DNA of 64,000 nt from Streptomyces sp. MST-110588 (GCF_022695595.1 NZ_CP074380.1:5524001-5588000), one strand, 5' to 3'; counted from the stretch's first letter, positions 46,956-56,703 are shown. Notes: generated by a model not told the origin, from the sequence alone. Program-made: numbers and translations.

Positions 46956-48230
46956 ATGACGCACCGACCTTCCTCCGCCACCACGGGCCCCGGCCGGACA
47001 CCCGGCTCCGACCTTCGCGACCGCCACCGCAACCGCGGGCGCTCCCGCACACACCCACCGTCCTTCCCCGTCCTCCACCCGCCCCCTCTCCTCTCTTCAC
47101 CCCGGCGTTCCGCCGAAGCCGTCCGGCGACCCATGCGGGGGCGGGCCGCCCGCCGCGCCGAGACCGTTGCGGCAGCGCGCGCCCGGGCCCAGGCGCTCTT
47201 TCCCGAACCACCCGGCTGGGCCGAACAAGCACCCTGCCCAACACCGGACGACAAACCACCGCCCACACCACCGGCGCGCACTCCCTCACCCACAACAAAC
47301 ACCGCCTCCTCCCCGTACGCCTGCAACACCTCCGCCACCGAACCCGGACGAACAGGCCCGCCCGGAACCACCACACTCGCCGGCCCCGTCACCGTCCCCC
47401 CGCCCTCCTCCACCTCCGACTGGCCGGAACCGGCTTCAGCGGATGACACGGACGACACCGCGCCGCCCTCCGCGGTACGGCGCCCAGGACGGCGGGAAAG
47501 GGCATGGGTGGCGGTACGCGAACGACTGCCCCTGTGGGTGCAGTTGAGATGCGGGACCGATCCCAAGGCGCTTCTCGGCCTGACCGTCGTGCTGGTGGCG
47601 GCGGTGGCCCTCGCCGTCCAGCATTTCTGGTCCGCGCGCCCCCAGCCCGTACGGGCCCCGGCCGCCGCACCGCCCACATCGGTGCCCGTCCCCGCGCTCC
47701 CTCCGCCCTCCACCCCGGCGGCGGCCGGTGCACCGGGCACCGCGGGCAAGCCCCTGGTCATCGATGTCACGGGAAAAGTCCGCCACCCCGGCATCCACCG
47801 ACTGCCCCAGGGCTCACGGGTCGCTGACGCCCTACAGGCCGCCGGCGGCGTACTGAGGGGCGCCAGTCTCCGGAGCCTGAACCGGGCACGCCTGTTGACC
47901 GACGGCGAACAGATCATCGTCGGCGCGGCCGGCTCCAGTGGCCAGAACTCGTCGAGTACGGACTCCGGCGCCGGCCTCGGCGCCGTACCTGGGCCCGGTG
48001 ACGCGAACGGGGGATCCGTGACCGGACCCGCCGTAACCGGCCCGGTGAGCCTCAACTCGGCGACCGCGCAACAACTCGACGCGCTCCCCGGCGTAGGCCC
48101 CGTCCTGGCCCAGCACATCATCGACTTCCGCACCCAGCGCGGCGGGTTCACTTCGGTGGACCAGCTTCGCGAGGTGAACGGCATCGGTGACCGACGCTTC
48201 GCCGACCTCCGACCCTTGGTGCAGCCATGA
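46956..48230 (+). CDS. comEA: ComEA-like helix-hairpin-helix DNA-binding protein
   Basis: A 424-residue protein. A long polar N-terminal region (about 1-205) precedes one membrane helix near 215-235 (LLGLTVVLVAAVALAV). An extracellular SLBB domain (VIDVTGKVRHPGIHRLPQGSRVADAL) and a C-terminal double helix-hairpin-helix (SLNSATAQQLDALPGVGPVLAQ, VDQLREVNGIGDRRFADL) follow; the latter binds DNA for uptake. The N-terminal extension is much longer than in Bacillus ComEA. -10 TAACGT (46942-46947) ends 8 nt before ATG 46956. The stop overlaps the comEC start (ATGA). Confidence 0.88.
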   Translation: MTHRPSSATTGPGRTPGSDLRDRHRNRGRSRTHPPSFPVLHPPPLLSSPRRSAEAVRRPMRGRAARRAETVAAARARAQALFPEPPGWAEQAPCPTPDDKPPPTPPARTPSPTTNTASSPYACNTSATEPGRTGPPGTTTLAGPVTVPPPSSTSDWPEPASADDTDDTAPPSAVRRPGRRERAWVAVRERLPLWVQLRCGTDPKALLGLTVVLVAAVALAVQHFWSARPQPVRAPAAAPPTSVPVPALPPPSTPAAAGAPGTAGKPLVIDVTGKVRHPGIHRLPQGSRVADALQAAGGVLRGASLRSLNRARLLTDGEQIIVGAAGSSGQNSSSTDSGAGLGAVPGPGDANGGSVTGPAVTGPVSLNSATAQQLDALPGVGPVLAQHIIDFRTQRGGFTSVDQLREVNGIGDRRFADLRPLVQP

Positions 48231-51200
48231 GCACTCCACGCAATCCGGTCCACGCGTCGGCAGACTCGCCGCACGGAGCCAGCGACCCCCGCCGGCAGGA
48301 GCAGGCCGACCTCCGCCTCGTAGCCCCCGCCCTGGCAGCCTGGGGCGCCTGCGCCCTGGCTCTGACAGCCCCGCCCCAGGTGGTGACGGCGGCCTGTGTC
48401 ACCGCCCTGGTCCTCGCCGCTCTCGCCCTCTGCTCCGCCCTCCGCCACCCCCGCACAACTCCGAACCCCCAGAGCCCCGATACGGACGTACGTCCCGTAG
48501 CTCCCGCCCCGGACAACCGAGCCGCCACCGCCACTCCGCAGCCCCCTCCCGCACCATCCCACCCGACAGCGCCCGCACCCGCCGCACCGCATGCGAGGGC
48601 CCCGGAGCTGGGGACCCGGCCGTCAGGGACCCGTCCACCTGGGACGCGGCCGTCCGCATCACCGACGCGTACCCATCCGTCTCACCCAAGGGACGAGGAC
48701 CAGCCGCTCTCACCGACCCGTAGGCGGCGGGTACCGGGGCGGACCCCGGAGCACCGCGTCACACGACACCGCGTACCGGGCGTCAAGGAGCTGGGACTCC
48801 GGGCACCGAGGCCGCACGGCCGACGAGCCGGAGCCCCGACCACACGAGCACACGGAACACCTTCACGGCATTCGACCGAACCGACGTCACGATCACAGGA
48901 ACCCAAGGCCGCAACCCAAGCAACTCACGAGCCGCATATGTCTCCCGGGGTGCCGGCCCCCGCTCCATCACGGCCGCAGCAGCAGATGCCCAGCGCCCCC
49001 GTCCCCGCTCGCGCTCCCGCCCCCGCTTCCGCGGCCCGAAGCCGGGGTGCCGACGAAATCGAGATCGACGCTCCCAGCGGTCATCACTCCGCCTCTTGGC
49101 AACCGGACGGCCCCCGTGGAAACGAGCCTCAAGAGCCGCCGGGACCTCGCCCGCCTGCCGAAACGCCGGCGAAGCAGGAGCAAGGTCCGAAGTCGCGGGT
49201 CGGCGGGATGCCGCTGGTGCCTCGGACACCAACGTCCAAGGTAGTCAAGCCGACGGGTCCCAGGACGCTGACCCCCAATACGCGCACTCTCCGCATTCCT
49301 GCGTCCGTTTCCCCCAAACCCGGCACGCCGACCCCAAGCACCTCAGCGCCCGCACCACAGGCCCCAACGACACGACAGCCGAGCTCCCATCAGGTCCGCG
49401 ACGACCACGGCAGCCAGGAGCCTTGCGGGTCCACGCCGACGGGAGGCAGTGACGGCCGCGGACGCCGGCGGTGGTCAGGGAATGCGGGAGCGCGGGTGGC
49501 GTTGGCGGGCGTACTGCTATGCGCGGCGGCGGGAGCCGCGTCGGCAGCGCTGCACGCAGCGGACCTGCGACGGGGACCACTGCCGGACCTGGCACGCCGG
49601 TACGCCCACGTCACGGCCGAAGTAGAAGTCACCGGCGACCCACGGACGACTCGCCCGAAAGTCCTCGGTTCCCAAAGGATGCCGCCCCTACTGACGTTCA
49701 CCGCCGACGCCGTCCGCGTCATTGCGGCCAACGGTGAAGTGACCAAAACCCACACACCGGTCTTGGTCGTCGTACATCAGCACCAGCGACAGCAAGAACA
49801 ACTCCACAAGCCAGCGAAGGGAAGAACCGGCGGGGCATCGGACGAGGCGCGGCAGCACGCGGCGGCCTGGCGTGGGCTGCTGCCCTCCACCCGGATCCGC
49901 GTCACGGCCCGCACAGCACCGGCTCTGACATCCTCCGACGGCATAGCCGCCGTCCTGCGAGTGTCCGGTGACGGGCCCCCGCAGGAAGTGGCTGCACCGT
50001 CCGCCCTCCAGCGGCTGGCCGGGGATCTGCGATCCGGTCTGCGCCGGGCGACCGACGGCCTCTCACTCGATGCCCGCGCCCTGTTACCCGGCCTGGTCGT
50101 AGGAGATACCTCCCGTGTACCGCCCGACCTGGACGACGCCTTCCGAGCCACCGACCTGTCCCATCTGCTGGCCGTATCCGGAAGCAACCTGACCATCGTG
50201 CTTGCGCTACTGATCGGCCCGCCCCACCTTGCCATACGTGCCGAACGGCGGGGCCTGGCGCCGCGCCTGGGACTGTCTCTGCGCCTTACCGCCCTGGTCG
50301 GCGGCACGATTGCGCTCGCCTTCGTCGTCGTCTGCCGTCCTGACCCCAGCGTGCTGCGCGCCGCGGCCTGCGGACTGATCACGCTGCTCGCCATCGGCAC
50401 GGGCCGACGGCGTTCCCTGGTTCCCGCGCTCGCCGCGGCGGTCCTGCTGCTCGTTCTGTATGATCCCTGGCTCGCTCACAGTTACGGTTTCCTGCTCTCC
50501 GTCCTGGCGACCGGTGCTCTGCTCATGCTTGCCCCACGGTGGAGCGCGGCGCTCCAGCGCCGCCGGGTCCCGTCACGCCTGGCCGAGGTGCTCGCCGCGG
50601 CGGCTGCGGCCCAGGCGGTCTGCGCGCCCGTCATCGCCGTACTCGCGGCCAGGGTCGGCCTGGTGGCCGTCCCCTGCAACCTGCTGGCCGAGCCGGCTGT
50701 CGCTGCTGCCACCATCCTTGGCTTCGCCACTCTCGCCGCCGCGCCCTTACTACCGCCACTCGCCGGCGGACTCGCCTGGTGTGCCGGCTGGCCCGCCGTG
50801 TGGATCGCCGGCGTCGCCCGTACGGGGGCGGCCCTGCCAGGGGCGGAATTCGACTGGCCGGGTGGATGGACCGGGGGACTGCTGCTGGCGGCTGCGATCG
50901 TGGTCCTCGTGCTGCTTGGGCGCCGACTGCTGCGCCATCGCCTGCTGTGTGTGCTCTGCGCGTTGCTCCTGCTCGTCGTGGTCCTGCGGCCCGTCCTGTT
51001 CACCCGTGTCATCACCGGCTGGCCGCCCCCGGGCTGGCGAGCTGTCGCGTGTGACGTGGGTCAGGGGGACGGACTGGTCATCGCGGCCGGGGAGGGGACA
51101 GCCTTGGTCGTGGACACCGGACCGGAGCCGCGAGCCATCGACCGTTGTCTTACGGACTTGGGCGTCCACCGCATCCCGCTCCTGGTACTGACACACTTCC

Positions 51201-51955
51201 ACGCCGACCATGTGGACGGGCTTCCAGGGGCGCTGCGTGGTCGCTCGGTCGGTGCGATCGAGACGACGTCGCTCGAAGAGCCGGGGTACCAGGTTGACTT
51301 CGTACGCCGCCAGGCCGCGGCGGCAGGTGCGCCGGTGATCCGCGCCGCGGCGGGCGAACGCCGTACCCTCGGCCCGCTGTCCTGGGAAGTCCTGTGGCCG
51401 CCTGTACTCCCTCCGTCCCTCCCGCCCGGGCCTCCTCTGCTCGCACCTGCAGCAAAGCTGATGAAAGGGGCGGGCGTGGGTGCGTCGACGGCCGGGAATG
51501 GCACCGCGCGGGCGACTCCGCGTCTTTTCGAGGGACCCAACGACGCGAGCGTCACCTTGTTGATCCGTACGGCCGGTTTGACGTTTCTTCTCCTTGGCGA
51601 CCTTGAACCACCGGCTCAAGAAGCCCTGCTGTCCACCCATCCCACCCTGGGGGCAGTCGACGTGCTGAAGGTGGCGCACCACGGCTCCGCCTACCAGGAT
51701 CCACACCTGATGCAGCGGCTCACCCCGCGCCTGGCCTTGATCTCTTGTGGTGCCGGCAACCCGTACGGGCATCCGGCACCCGGCACGATCCGCGCGTTGC
51801 GCTCGGAAGGAGCCACCGTGCTGCGGACCGATACCGAGGGCGCCATCGCGGTCGTCGGCAGCCCGGGCCGACTCGGCACTGTCGTGCAGGGCGGTGGACG
51901 TCGGCCGGCACGCTCAGCCGGCCGGCGGAGAGCCCGTGCTCGCTTCCCCGCATGA
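48227..51955 (+). CDS. comEC: ComEC/Rec2-family DNA uptake channel with a large polar insert
   Basis: A 1242-residue protein. Two N-terminal membrane helices (about 30-70) are followed by about 345 residues of Pro/Thr/Ser/Arg-rich sequence (about 72-418) that has no counterpart in normal ComEC. Then come the OB-like DUF4131 part, the Competence channel domain (SHLLAVSGSNLTIVLALL and about seven helices, 600-920), and a C-terminal metallo-beta-lactamase domain with an intact metal motif (LTHFHADHVDGL) plus LLLGDLEPPAQEALL and VLKVAHHGS. That domain probably degrades the non-transported strand. Start ATG 48227 overlaps the comEA stop by 4 nt. Confidence 0.85.
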   Translation: MSTPRNPVHASADSPHGASDPRRQEQADLRLVAPALAAWGACALALTAPPQVVTAACVTALVLAALALCSALRHPRTTPNPQSPDTDVRPVAPAPDNRAATATPQPPPAPSHPTAPAPAAPHARAPELGTRPSGTRPPGTRPSASPTRTHPSHPRDEDQPLSPTRRRRVPGRTPEHRVTRHRVPGVKELGLRAPRPHGRRAGAPTTRAHGTPSRHSTEPTSRSQEPKAATQATHEPHMSPGVPAPAPSRPQQQMPSAPVPARAPAPASAARSRGADEIEIDAPSGHHSASWQPDGPRGNEPQEPPGPRPPAETPAKQEQGPKSRVGGMPLVPRTPTSKVVKPTGPRTLTPNTRTLRIPASVSPKPGTPTPSTSAPAPQAPTTRQPSSHQVRDDHGSQEPCGSTPTGGSDGRGRRRWSGNAGARVALAGVLLCAAAGAASAALHAADLRRGPLPDLARRYAHVTAEVEVTGDPRTTRPKVLGSQRMPPLLTFTADAVRVIAANGEVTKTHTPVLVVVHQHQRQQEQLHKPAKGRTGGASDEARQHAAAWRGLLPSTRIRVTARTAPALTSSDGIAAVLRVSGDGPPQEVAAPSALQRLAGDLRSGLRRATDGLSLDARALLPGLVVGDTSRVPPDLDDAFRATDLSHLLAVSGSNLTIVLALLIGPPHLAIRAERRGLAPRLGLSLRLTALVGGTIALAFVVVCRPDPSVLRAAACGLITLLAIGTGRRRSLVPALAAAVLLLVLYDPWLAHSYGFLLSVLATGALLMLAPRWSAALQRRRVPSRLAEVLAAAAAAQAVCAPVIAVLAARVGLVAVPCNLLAEPAVAAATILGFATLAAAPLLPPLAGGLAWCAGWPAVWIAGVARTGAALPGAEFDWPGGWTGGLLLAAAIVVLVLLGRRLLRHRLLCVLCALLLLVVVLRPVLFTRVITGWPPPGWRAVACDVGQGDGLVIAAGEGTALVVDTGPEPRAIDRCLTDLGVHRIPLLVLTHFHADHVDGLPGALRGRSVGAIETTSLEEPGYQVDFVRRQAAAAGAPVIRAAAGERRTLGPLSWEVLWPPVLPPSLPPGPPLLAPAAKLMKGAGVGASTAGNGTARATPRLFEGPNDASVTLLIRTAGLTFLLLGDLEPPAQEALLSTHPTLGAVDVLKVAHHGSAYQDPHLMQRLTPRLALISCGAGNPYGHPAPGTIRALRSEGATVLRTDTEGAIAVVGSPGRLGTVVQGGGRRPARSAGRRRARARFPA

Positions 51956-52061
51956 ATGCCGCTGTCCTGCGCTGTTGTGCCAAGGGGCGGAGGGAGGGGG
52001 GTGTCTCCGGTCGGTGCTGGAGGTCGGCGGGTGATGAACCCGGATCTGTAGAATCCAGAAT

Positions 52062-52546
52062 ATGAGGATGAGTGAGGGCGTCGAGTGGGGCTTGCACTGC
52101 TGTGTGACGCTCGCGTGGCTCGGCGGGGACACGCCGGTGTCGACAGCCAGGCTGGCGGCCTCCTTCGAGCTTCCCCCGGCCTACCTGAACAAGCGCCTTC
52201 AAGCTCTCGTGCGAGCGGACATCCTGACCTCCACCCCGGGGGCCCGGGTGGCTTCCGTCTCGCCCGGCCTCCGGAGAAGATCTCCTTCATGGATGTCGTC
52301 GCCGCCATTGAGGGCACCGAAGACGCCTTCCGCTGCTCCGAGATCCGGCGCCGGGGCTCCGGGGCCGAAATGCCCGCACACGTCTACCGCCGCCCCTGCG
52401 GGATTTCCCAGGTCATGCACAAGGCGGAGCTTGCCTGGCGCCGTGAGCTCGCCAAACAGACCGTCGCGGACATCGTTGCCGGAACTCCGGAGTCGGTGGC
52501 CGAGCAGGTCCGGCGCTGGTTCGCCACCGAGAGGGTGGGTAGCTGA
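52062..52546 (+). CDS. Rrf2-family transcriptional regulator (frameshifted)
   Basis: About 161 residues after joining two frames. The N-terminal winged helix (WGLHCCVTLAWLGGDTPVST, LAASFELPPAYLNKRLQALV) continues in the second frame with GGFRLARPPEKISFMDVVAAIEG, the classical Rrf2 continuation. The break is at GGG 52246-52248, where one G is missing. The conserved [Fe-S] cysteine triad of IscR is absent; only isolated cysteines are present. -10 TAGAAT (52049-52054) ends 7 nt before ATG 52062, and the AGAATCCAGAAT direct repeat across the start may be its own operator. Stop and next start overlap by one base, so it probably regulates or is regulated with the N-acetyltransferase. Confidence 0.82.
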
Positions 52547-53322
52547 TGGACCCCGAGCGTACTGACGCCTACCTGCGGCGGATCGGCGCCGACCGGCCCG
52601 CCGCCCCGGACGCCAAGGCGCTGCGTGACCTCCAGTTCCGCCATCTGCTGACCGTCCCGTTCGAGAATCTCTCCGTCCATCTCGGCGAGGACATCGTGCT
52701 GGAGGACAAGGCCCTGGTGGACAAGGTGGTACGGGCTCGGCGCGGTGGCTTCTGCTACGAACTCAACGGTGCCTTCGCGGCTCTCCTCAAAGCGCTGGGA
52801 TACGACGTCCAACTGCTTGCCGCCCGTGTTTTTGGTCCCGATGGCGTCGGGATTCCGTACGACCATCTCGCCCTGCGGGTCGACACCTCCGCCGGACCGT
52901 GGCTGGTGGATGTCGGCTTCGGCCGTAACAGCCACTTTCCCCTGCGCTTCGACAGCCGTGACGATCAGCTCGATCCCGGTGGCGTCTTCCGTATCGAGGA
53001 GACGCCTGAGGGGGACCTGGACGTGTTGCGGGACGGCGCGCCGCAGTACCGCGTCGAGCCGCGCCCGCGCGCGTTGCGTGACTTCGAGGCCGGTAGCTGG
53101 TGGCATCGCACCTCACCCGCATCGCACTTCACCCGGTCCCTGGTCTGCTCGCGTCTGACGGAGACCGGCCGGGTGACGCTCTCCGGACGTACGTTGGTCA
53201 CCAGCGGCCCCGATGGCGGCCGTGCGGAACGCGAGCTGTCCGAAGACGAGGTGCTTCCGGCCTACCGTGCGCACTTCGGGATCGTTCTGGACCGGGTGCC
53301 CGAGCTCCGAGCCCGCAACTGA
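52546..53322 (+). CDS. nat: Arylamine N-acetyltransferase
   Basis: A 258-residue protein with the complete catalytic triad: C70 in RRGGFCYELNGAF, H107 in YDHLALRV, and D122 in LVDVGFGRN. It transfers acetyl from acetyl-CoA to arylamines or hydrazines through a cysteine thioester; homologues also form amide bonds in ansamycin synthesis, but no such cluster is here. The N-terminal TVPFENLSVHLG is typical. Start ATG 52546 overlaps the Rrf2 gene stop (TGATG). Confidence 0.92.
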   Translation: MDPERTDAYLRRIGADRPAAPDAKALRDLQFRHLLTVPFENLSVHLGEDIVLEDKALVDKVVRARRGGFCYELNGAFAALLKALGYDVQLLAARVFGPDGVGIPYDHLALRVDTSAGPWLVDVGFGRNSHFPLRFDSRDDQLDPGGVFRIEETPEGDLDVLRDGAPQYRVEPRPRALRDFEAGSWWHRTSPASHFTRSLVCSRLTETGRVTLSGRTLVTSGPDGGRAERELSEDEVLPAYRAHFGIVLDRVPELRARN

Positions 53323-53422
53323 CCGGTTTGTATCGGAGTGGGCTCGGGGCGGGGCGCGTCCCGTTTCGCCTCGCTCTGCGTTGTGCGGATCGGCTCCGGG
53401 GTGTGTGGTTCGTGGACCGTCT

Positions 53423-53668
53423 CTATTCGGTCTCCAGCCAGCCTTCGTATGAGTCCGCCAGCTCATGGAGCCCGGCGGGGTCGTACGAGCCTGTCGGGTC
53501 TTCGAGTACCACCAGCCACTGGGCGTCCTCGGCGTCGTCCTCGCCGGCCAGCGCGTCCCGTACGAGCTGAGGTTCTTCCGCGAGACCGAAGCGTTCGGCC
53601 AGGGCTTCGGCCACTTCCTCGGCGGCGTCGCGATCGGGCAGTACCAGTACATGTCGAACATCGCTCAC
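53423..53668 (-). CDS. Small acidic conserved protein
   Basis: An 81-residue protein starting VSDVRHVLVLPDRDAAEEVAEAL, with QWLVVLEDPTGSYDP and ending SYEGWLETE. It looks like a compact alpha/beta fold, strongly acidic, with no membrane segment. Start GTG 53668 lies 6 nt after a minus-strand -10 GACAAT (53680-53675), so probably leaderless. Unknown function. Confidence 0.65.
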   Translation of the reverse strand: MSDVRHVLVLPDRDAAEEVAEALAERFGLAEEPQLVRDALAGEDDAEDAQWLVVLEDPTGSYDPAGLHELADSYEGWLETE

Positions 53669-53783
53669 CGGATCATTGTCCGACAGCCCGGGGGTGAGGC
53701 GGGCGGCGGGCGTACCAGGTCGCCGGTCCACCGGCTGGTGGGTGACGGAGCGGTGTCAGTGGGCCGTGGGATGCTGGAGCGCG

Positions 53784-54767
53784 ATGGCCAGGAAGACAGC
53801 AAACGACGACCCGCTCGCCCCCGTCACGCTCGCCGTGGGCCAGGAGGACCTGCTCCTGGACCGCGCGGTGCAGCAGGTGGTGGCAGCCGCCCGTGCCGCC
53901 GACGCGGACACCGATGTGCGTGACCTCGGTCCCGATCAGTTGCAGCCCGGCACCCTCGCCGAGCTCACCAGCCCTTCCCTCTTCGCCGAGCGGAAGGTCG
54001 TGGTGGTCCGTAACGCCCATGAACTGTCCGCCGACACGATCAAGGACGTCAAGGGCTACCTCGGCGCGCCCGCCGAGGAGATCACGCTGGTGCTGCTGCA
54101 CGCCGGCGGCGCCAAGGGCAAGGGGCTGCTGGACGCGGCGCGCAAGGCCGGTGCGCGTGAGGTCGCCTGCGCCAAGATGACCAAGCCAGCAGACCGGCTG
54201 GCTTTCGTCCGTTCCGAGTTCCGTACGGTGGGGCGCTCCGCCACTCCTGAGGCGTGCCAGGCGCTCGTCGACGCCATCGGCAGCGATCTGCGGGAGCTGG
54301 CCTCGGCCTGTTCCCAGCTCGTCGCCGACATCGAGGGCGCCATCGACGAGGCCGTCGTCGCCCGCTACTACACGGGCCGGGCCGAGGCGTCGAGCTTCAC
54401 CGTCGCCGACCGTGCTGTGGAGGGGCGGGCCGCCGAGGCCCTGGAAGCGCTGCGCTGGGCCATCGCGACGGGCGTCGCCCCCGTCATGATCACCAGTGCG
54501 CTCGCCCAAGGGGTACGGGCCATCGGCAAGCTCGCCTCCGCGCCGCGCGGTGCCCGGCCCGGCGATCTGGCCCGGGAGCTGGGTATGCCGCCGTGGAAGA
54601 TCGACCGGGTGCGGCAGCAGATGCGTGGCTGGTCGGCGGACGGCGTGGCCACGGCCCTGCGAGCCGTGGCCGACGCCGACGCCGGCGTCAAGGGCGGCGG
54701 AGACGACCCCGAGTACGCCCTGGAGAAGGCCGTCGTCACCATTGCCCGCGCCGCCCGGTCCCGGTGA
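53784..54767 (+). CDS. holA: DNA polymerase III subunit delta
   Basis: A 327-residue clamp-loader subunit that opens the beta clamp. Typical elements: LAVGQEDLLLDRAVQQVV near the start, SPSLFAERKVVVVRNAHEL (clamp contact region), GSDLRELASACSQLV, and the C-terminal collar domain with LALRWAIA-type helices and PPWKIDRVRQQMRGW. Start ATG 53784 (MARKTANDDPL) has GGAG close upstream; a longer frame would overlap the divergent small gene. The usual comEC-holA-rpsT-lepA order supports the call. Confidence 0.93.
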   Translation: MARKTANDDPLAPVTLAVGQEDLLLDRAVQQVVAAARAADADTDVRDLGPDQLQPGTLAELTSPSLFAERKVVVVRNAHELSADTIKDVKGYLGAPAEEITLVLLHAGGAKGKGLLDAARKAGAREVACAKMTKPADRLAFVRSEFRTVGRSATPEACQALVDAIGSDLRELASACSQLVADIEGAIDEAVVARYYTGRAEASSFTVADRAVEGRAAEALEALRWAIATGVAPVMITSALAQGVRAIGKLASAPRGARPGDLARELGMPPWKIDRVRQQMRGWSADGVATALRAVADADAGVKGGGDDPEYALEKAVVTIARAARSR

Positions 54768-54924
54768 GGGAACCGGGGAGGGCGGCGTCAGCGGGTGCCG
54801 GAATCGGCCGGCTGCCGCTGTTAAGAAGCCGGGTGAAGGGTGGCCGGGTCCCGGGTGCACAGGTCGCATGGGCCCAGGGCACTGCGGCCTGCCGGGTGGG
54901 GCGGTCACGGCCGTGTGGCGGGTG

Positions 54925-55890
54925 TCAGTGGCGGAGTTTCTTCAGTGTTTCCGTCGTGCTGTTCTTCAGCATGTCCGCGATCTGGTCGGTGCTCGGCGGC
55001 TTGCCGGAGCTGCTGGAGGTGTAGCTGGACCAGGTCACCTGGTAGGTCATCCAGCCCTGTCGGACGCCGAGGAGCACATAGGAGCTGGTGCTGTTGCTCT
55101 CCTCGTTGCGGGTCACCAGGTACGCCTCGTCGCCGATGCCCGAGACCTGCGTGACCTTGTACGTGATCGAGGACTTCTGGCTCTCGTACGCGTGGTAGGT
55201 GTCCGCGAATTCCGGGGTCGGGTCGGCCTTCTTGTGCAAGGTGGCCGCGCTGTAGACCCACATCGAGGAGTAGTCGGTGCTGCTTCCGCTGCCCGCGCTG
55301 GACGGCTGGAGCTCGGTGTTGCACCACATGGAGTCCAGGGAGTTCTGCTGGATGCCGCTGTGCTGGGGGTTGTCCCCCTTCGAGCCCGCGCTGCCGGCGG
55401 GTTTCGTCTTGAAACCCGCGTTCTCATAGGGCGTGAGCGAAGTGATGGCGCACAGGTCGCTGGTGTACGAGTAGCCCGCGAGATCGGCGGTGGGCTGTGC
55501 GTCCTCCAAAGCGCCGGTGGCGAAGAGTACGGCGCCGCCCATCGCCAGGGCGCCGACGGCCCCGCCGAGCGCCCACAGCCAGCCGCGTGCGCCCTTCCCG
55601 GGGGCGTCGGGAGAGCCGGGTCCGCCCGGGGGCGTGCTGGGCGGCAGGCCGGTGCCGGGTGCCGGATAGCCGTACGTCCCGGCCGGGGGCTGGCCCGGGG
55701 ACGGGTAGGGGGCCGACTGGGCGTACGGGTTCTGCTGCGCGGGCACCGGGCCGGCCGACTGGGCCGCCGGCCCCGTTCCTGCCGGGCCGCTCTGCCCCAC
55801 CTGGCCGTACGGGCCCGGCGGTGGTGTCGGTGGCTGGGAGGGAGGCTGCGGCTGTGCGTAGGGATGGTTCTGATCCCCCGAAATGGACAT
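54925..55890 (-). CDS. Pro/Gly/Gln-rich membrane-anchored protein
   Basis: A 321-residue protein. The cytoplasmic N-terminus (about 1-100) is Pro/Gln/Tyr-rich. One membrane helix is at about 103-126 (GWLWALGGAVGALAMGGAVLF), followed by an external domain with two cysteines (SDLCAITS, DSMWCNTE) that may pair. The domain is Ser/Thr/Tyr-rich with alternating strands (GIGDEAYLVTRNEE, YVLLGVRQGWMTYQVTW), a plan common in Streptomyces DUF3558-like lipoprotein or sensor-type proteins; no family can be named firmly. Minus-strand -10 TACGCT (55903-55898) ends 7 nt before ATG 55890. Confidence 0.7.
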   Translation of the reverse strand: MSISGDQNHPYAQPQPPSQPPTPPPGPYGQVGQSGPAGTGPAAQSAGPVPAQQNPYAQSAPYPSPGQPPAGTYGYPAPGTGLPPSTPPGGPGSPDAPGKGARGWLWALGGAVGALAMGGAVLFATGALEDAQPTADLAGYSYTSDLCAITSLTPYENAGFKTKPAGSAGSKGDNPQHSGIQQNSLDSMWCNTELQPSSAGSGSSTDYSSMWVYSAATLHKKADPTPEFADTYHAYESQKSSITYKVTQVSGIGDEAYLVTRNEESNSTSSYVLLGVRQGWMTYQVTWSSYTSSSSGKPPSTDQIADMLKNSTTETLKKLRH

Positions 55891-56095
55891 GCGCCGCAGC
55901 GTAGCGGACCGGACCGCCCCCGCAGGACCAGGAAGCTTCGGTCCTCAATTACCGGTATGAGAGTCAATGTGACCAACGGCAGGGCGCCGCTCCGGCAGGC
56001 CGAGCGGCAGATGGCGGACCAGGACCTCACCTCAGGGCAGGACCCGGGTCCTGGCTGACGTCATCACGGCCCCGCCCCTGTCCGTACACGACAAA
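55891..56095. other. Intergenic region between the membrane protein and rpsT terminator
   Basis: No gene. It contains the leaderless promoter of the preceding gene and a hairpin-like AGGACC/GGTCCT (55924-55929 with 55940-55945) around a GAAGCTTC palindrome. Confidence 0.4.
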
Positions 56096-56135
56096 CGGCC
56101 CCGCACCACCCTGGGGAAGGGTGGATGCGAGGCCG
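56096..56135 (-). terminator. Terminator of rpsT
   Basis: An imperfect hairpin: CGGCC/GGCCG outer pairs (56096-56100 with 56131-56135), GCA/TGC, and inner CCACCCT/AGGGTGG (56106-56112 with 56118-56124), about 150 bp beyond the rpsT stop. Confidence 0.6.
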
Positions 56136-56283
56136 TGTGCCTGAGGCGTTGTTTCCGTTCCACGGACGGAACAGGTGCGCCGCACCCGCGTGGCGAACGC
56201 AGGCCGCGTGCGGCGCGGTGGTGCACCGGAAGGAGCGGAGAGAGGGGCCGCTGGGTCCCTGCCGGCGAAAGAAAGCTCTGAGG

Positions 56284-56550
56284 TCAGCCCTTGAGCGCGG
56301 CGACCTTCTTGGCCAGCGCGGACTTCTTGTTGGCGGCGGCGTTCTTGTGGATGACGCCCTTGCTGACGGCCTTGTCGAGCTTCTTGCTCGCCTCGGCGGC
56401 GGCGGTGGTGGCCTTCTGCAGGTCACCGGCCTCCACGGCCTCGCGAGTACGACGGATCGAGGTCTTCAGAGCGGACTTGACAGCCTTGTTGCGCTGACGA
56501 GCCTTCTCGTTGGTCTTGATCCGCTTCATCTGGGACTTGATGTTCGCCAC
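56284..56550 (-). CDS. rpsT: 30S ribosomal protein S20
   Basis: An 88-residue basic helical protein: [34 protein letters not shown], and [19 protein letters not shown] are diagnostic. Binds 16S rRNA early in assembly. Transcribed divergently from lepA, the standard arrangement in actinobacteria. Confidence 0.97.
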   Translation of the reverse strand: MANIKSQMKRIKTNEKARQRNKAVKSALKTSIRRTREAVEAGDLQKATTAAAEASKKLDKAVSKGVIHKNAAANKKSALAKKVAALKG

Positions 56551-56697
56551 GAAAGAGCCTTTTCAGGTTCGTTGGAATTTCGAGTCGCGCCTCGCACGTG
56601 AGAGGGCACAAAGCGCAGTGGACCAGGCTACCAGCAGTGGTCACGGCCTCCCAAACCGGACCGGGGCCGCCGCTCATGGGACGATAGGGGGCACACA

Positions 56698-56703
56698 TAT
56701 AAC
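56698..56703 (+). promoter_or_regulatory. Candidate -10 of lepA
   Basis: TATAAC, the best -10 match in the rpsT-lepA divergent region, 38 nt before the lepA start; no clear -35. Confidence 0.4.
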
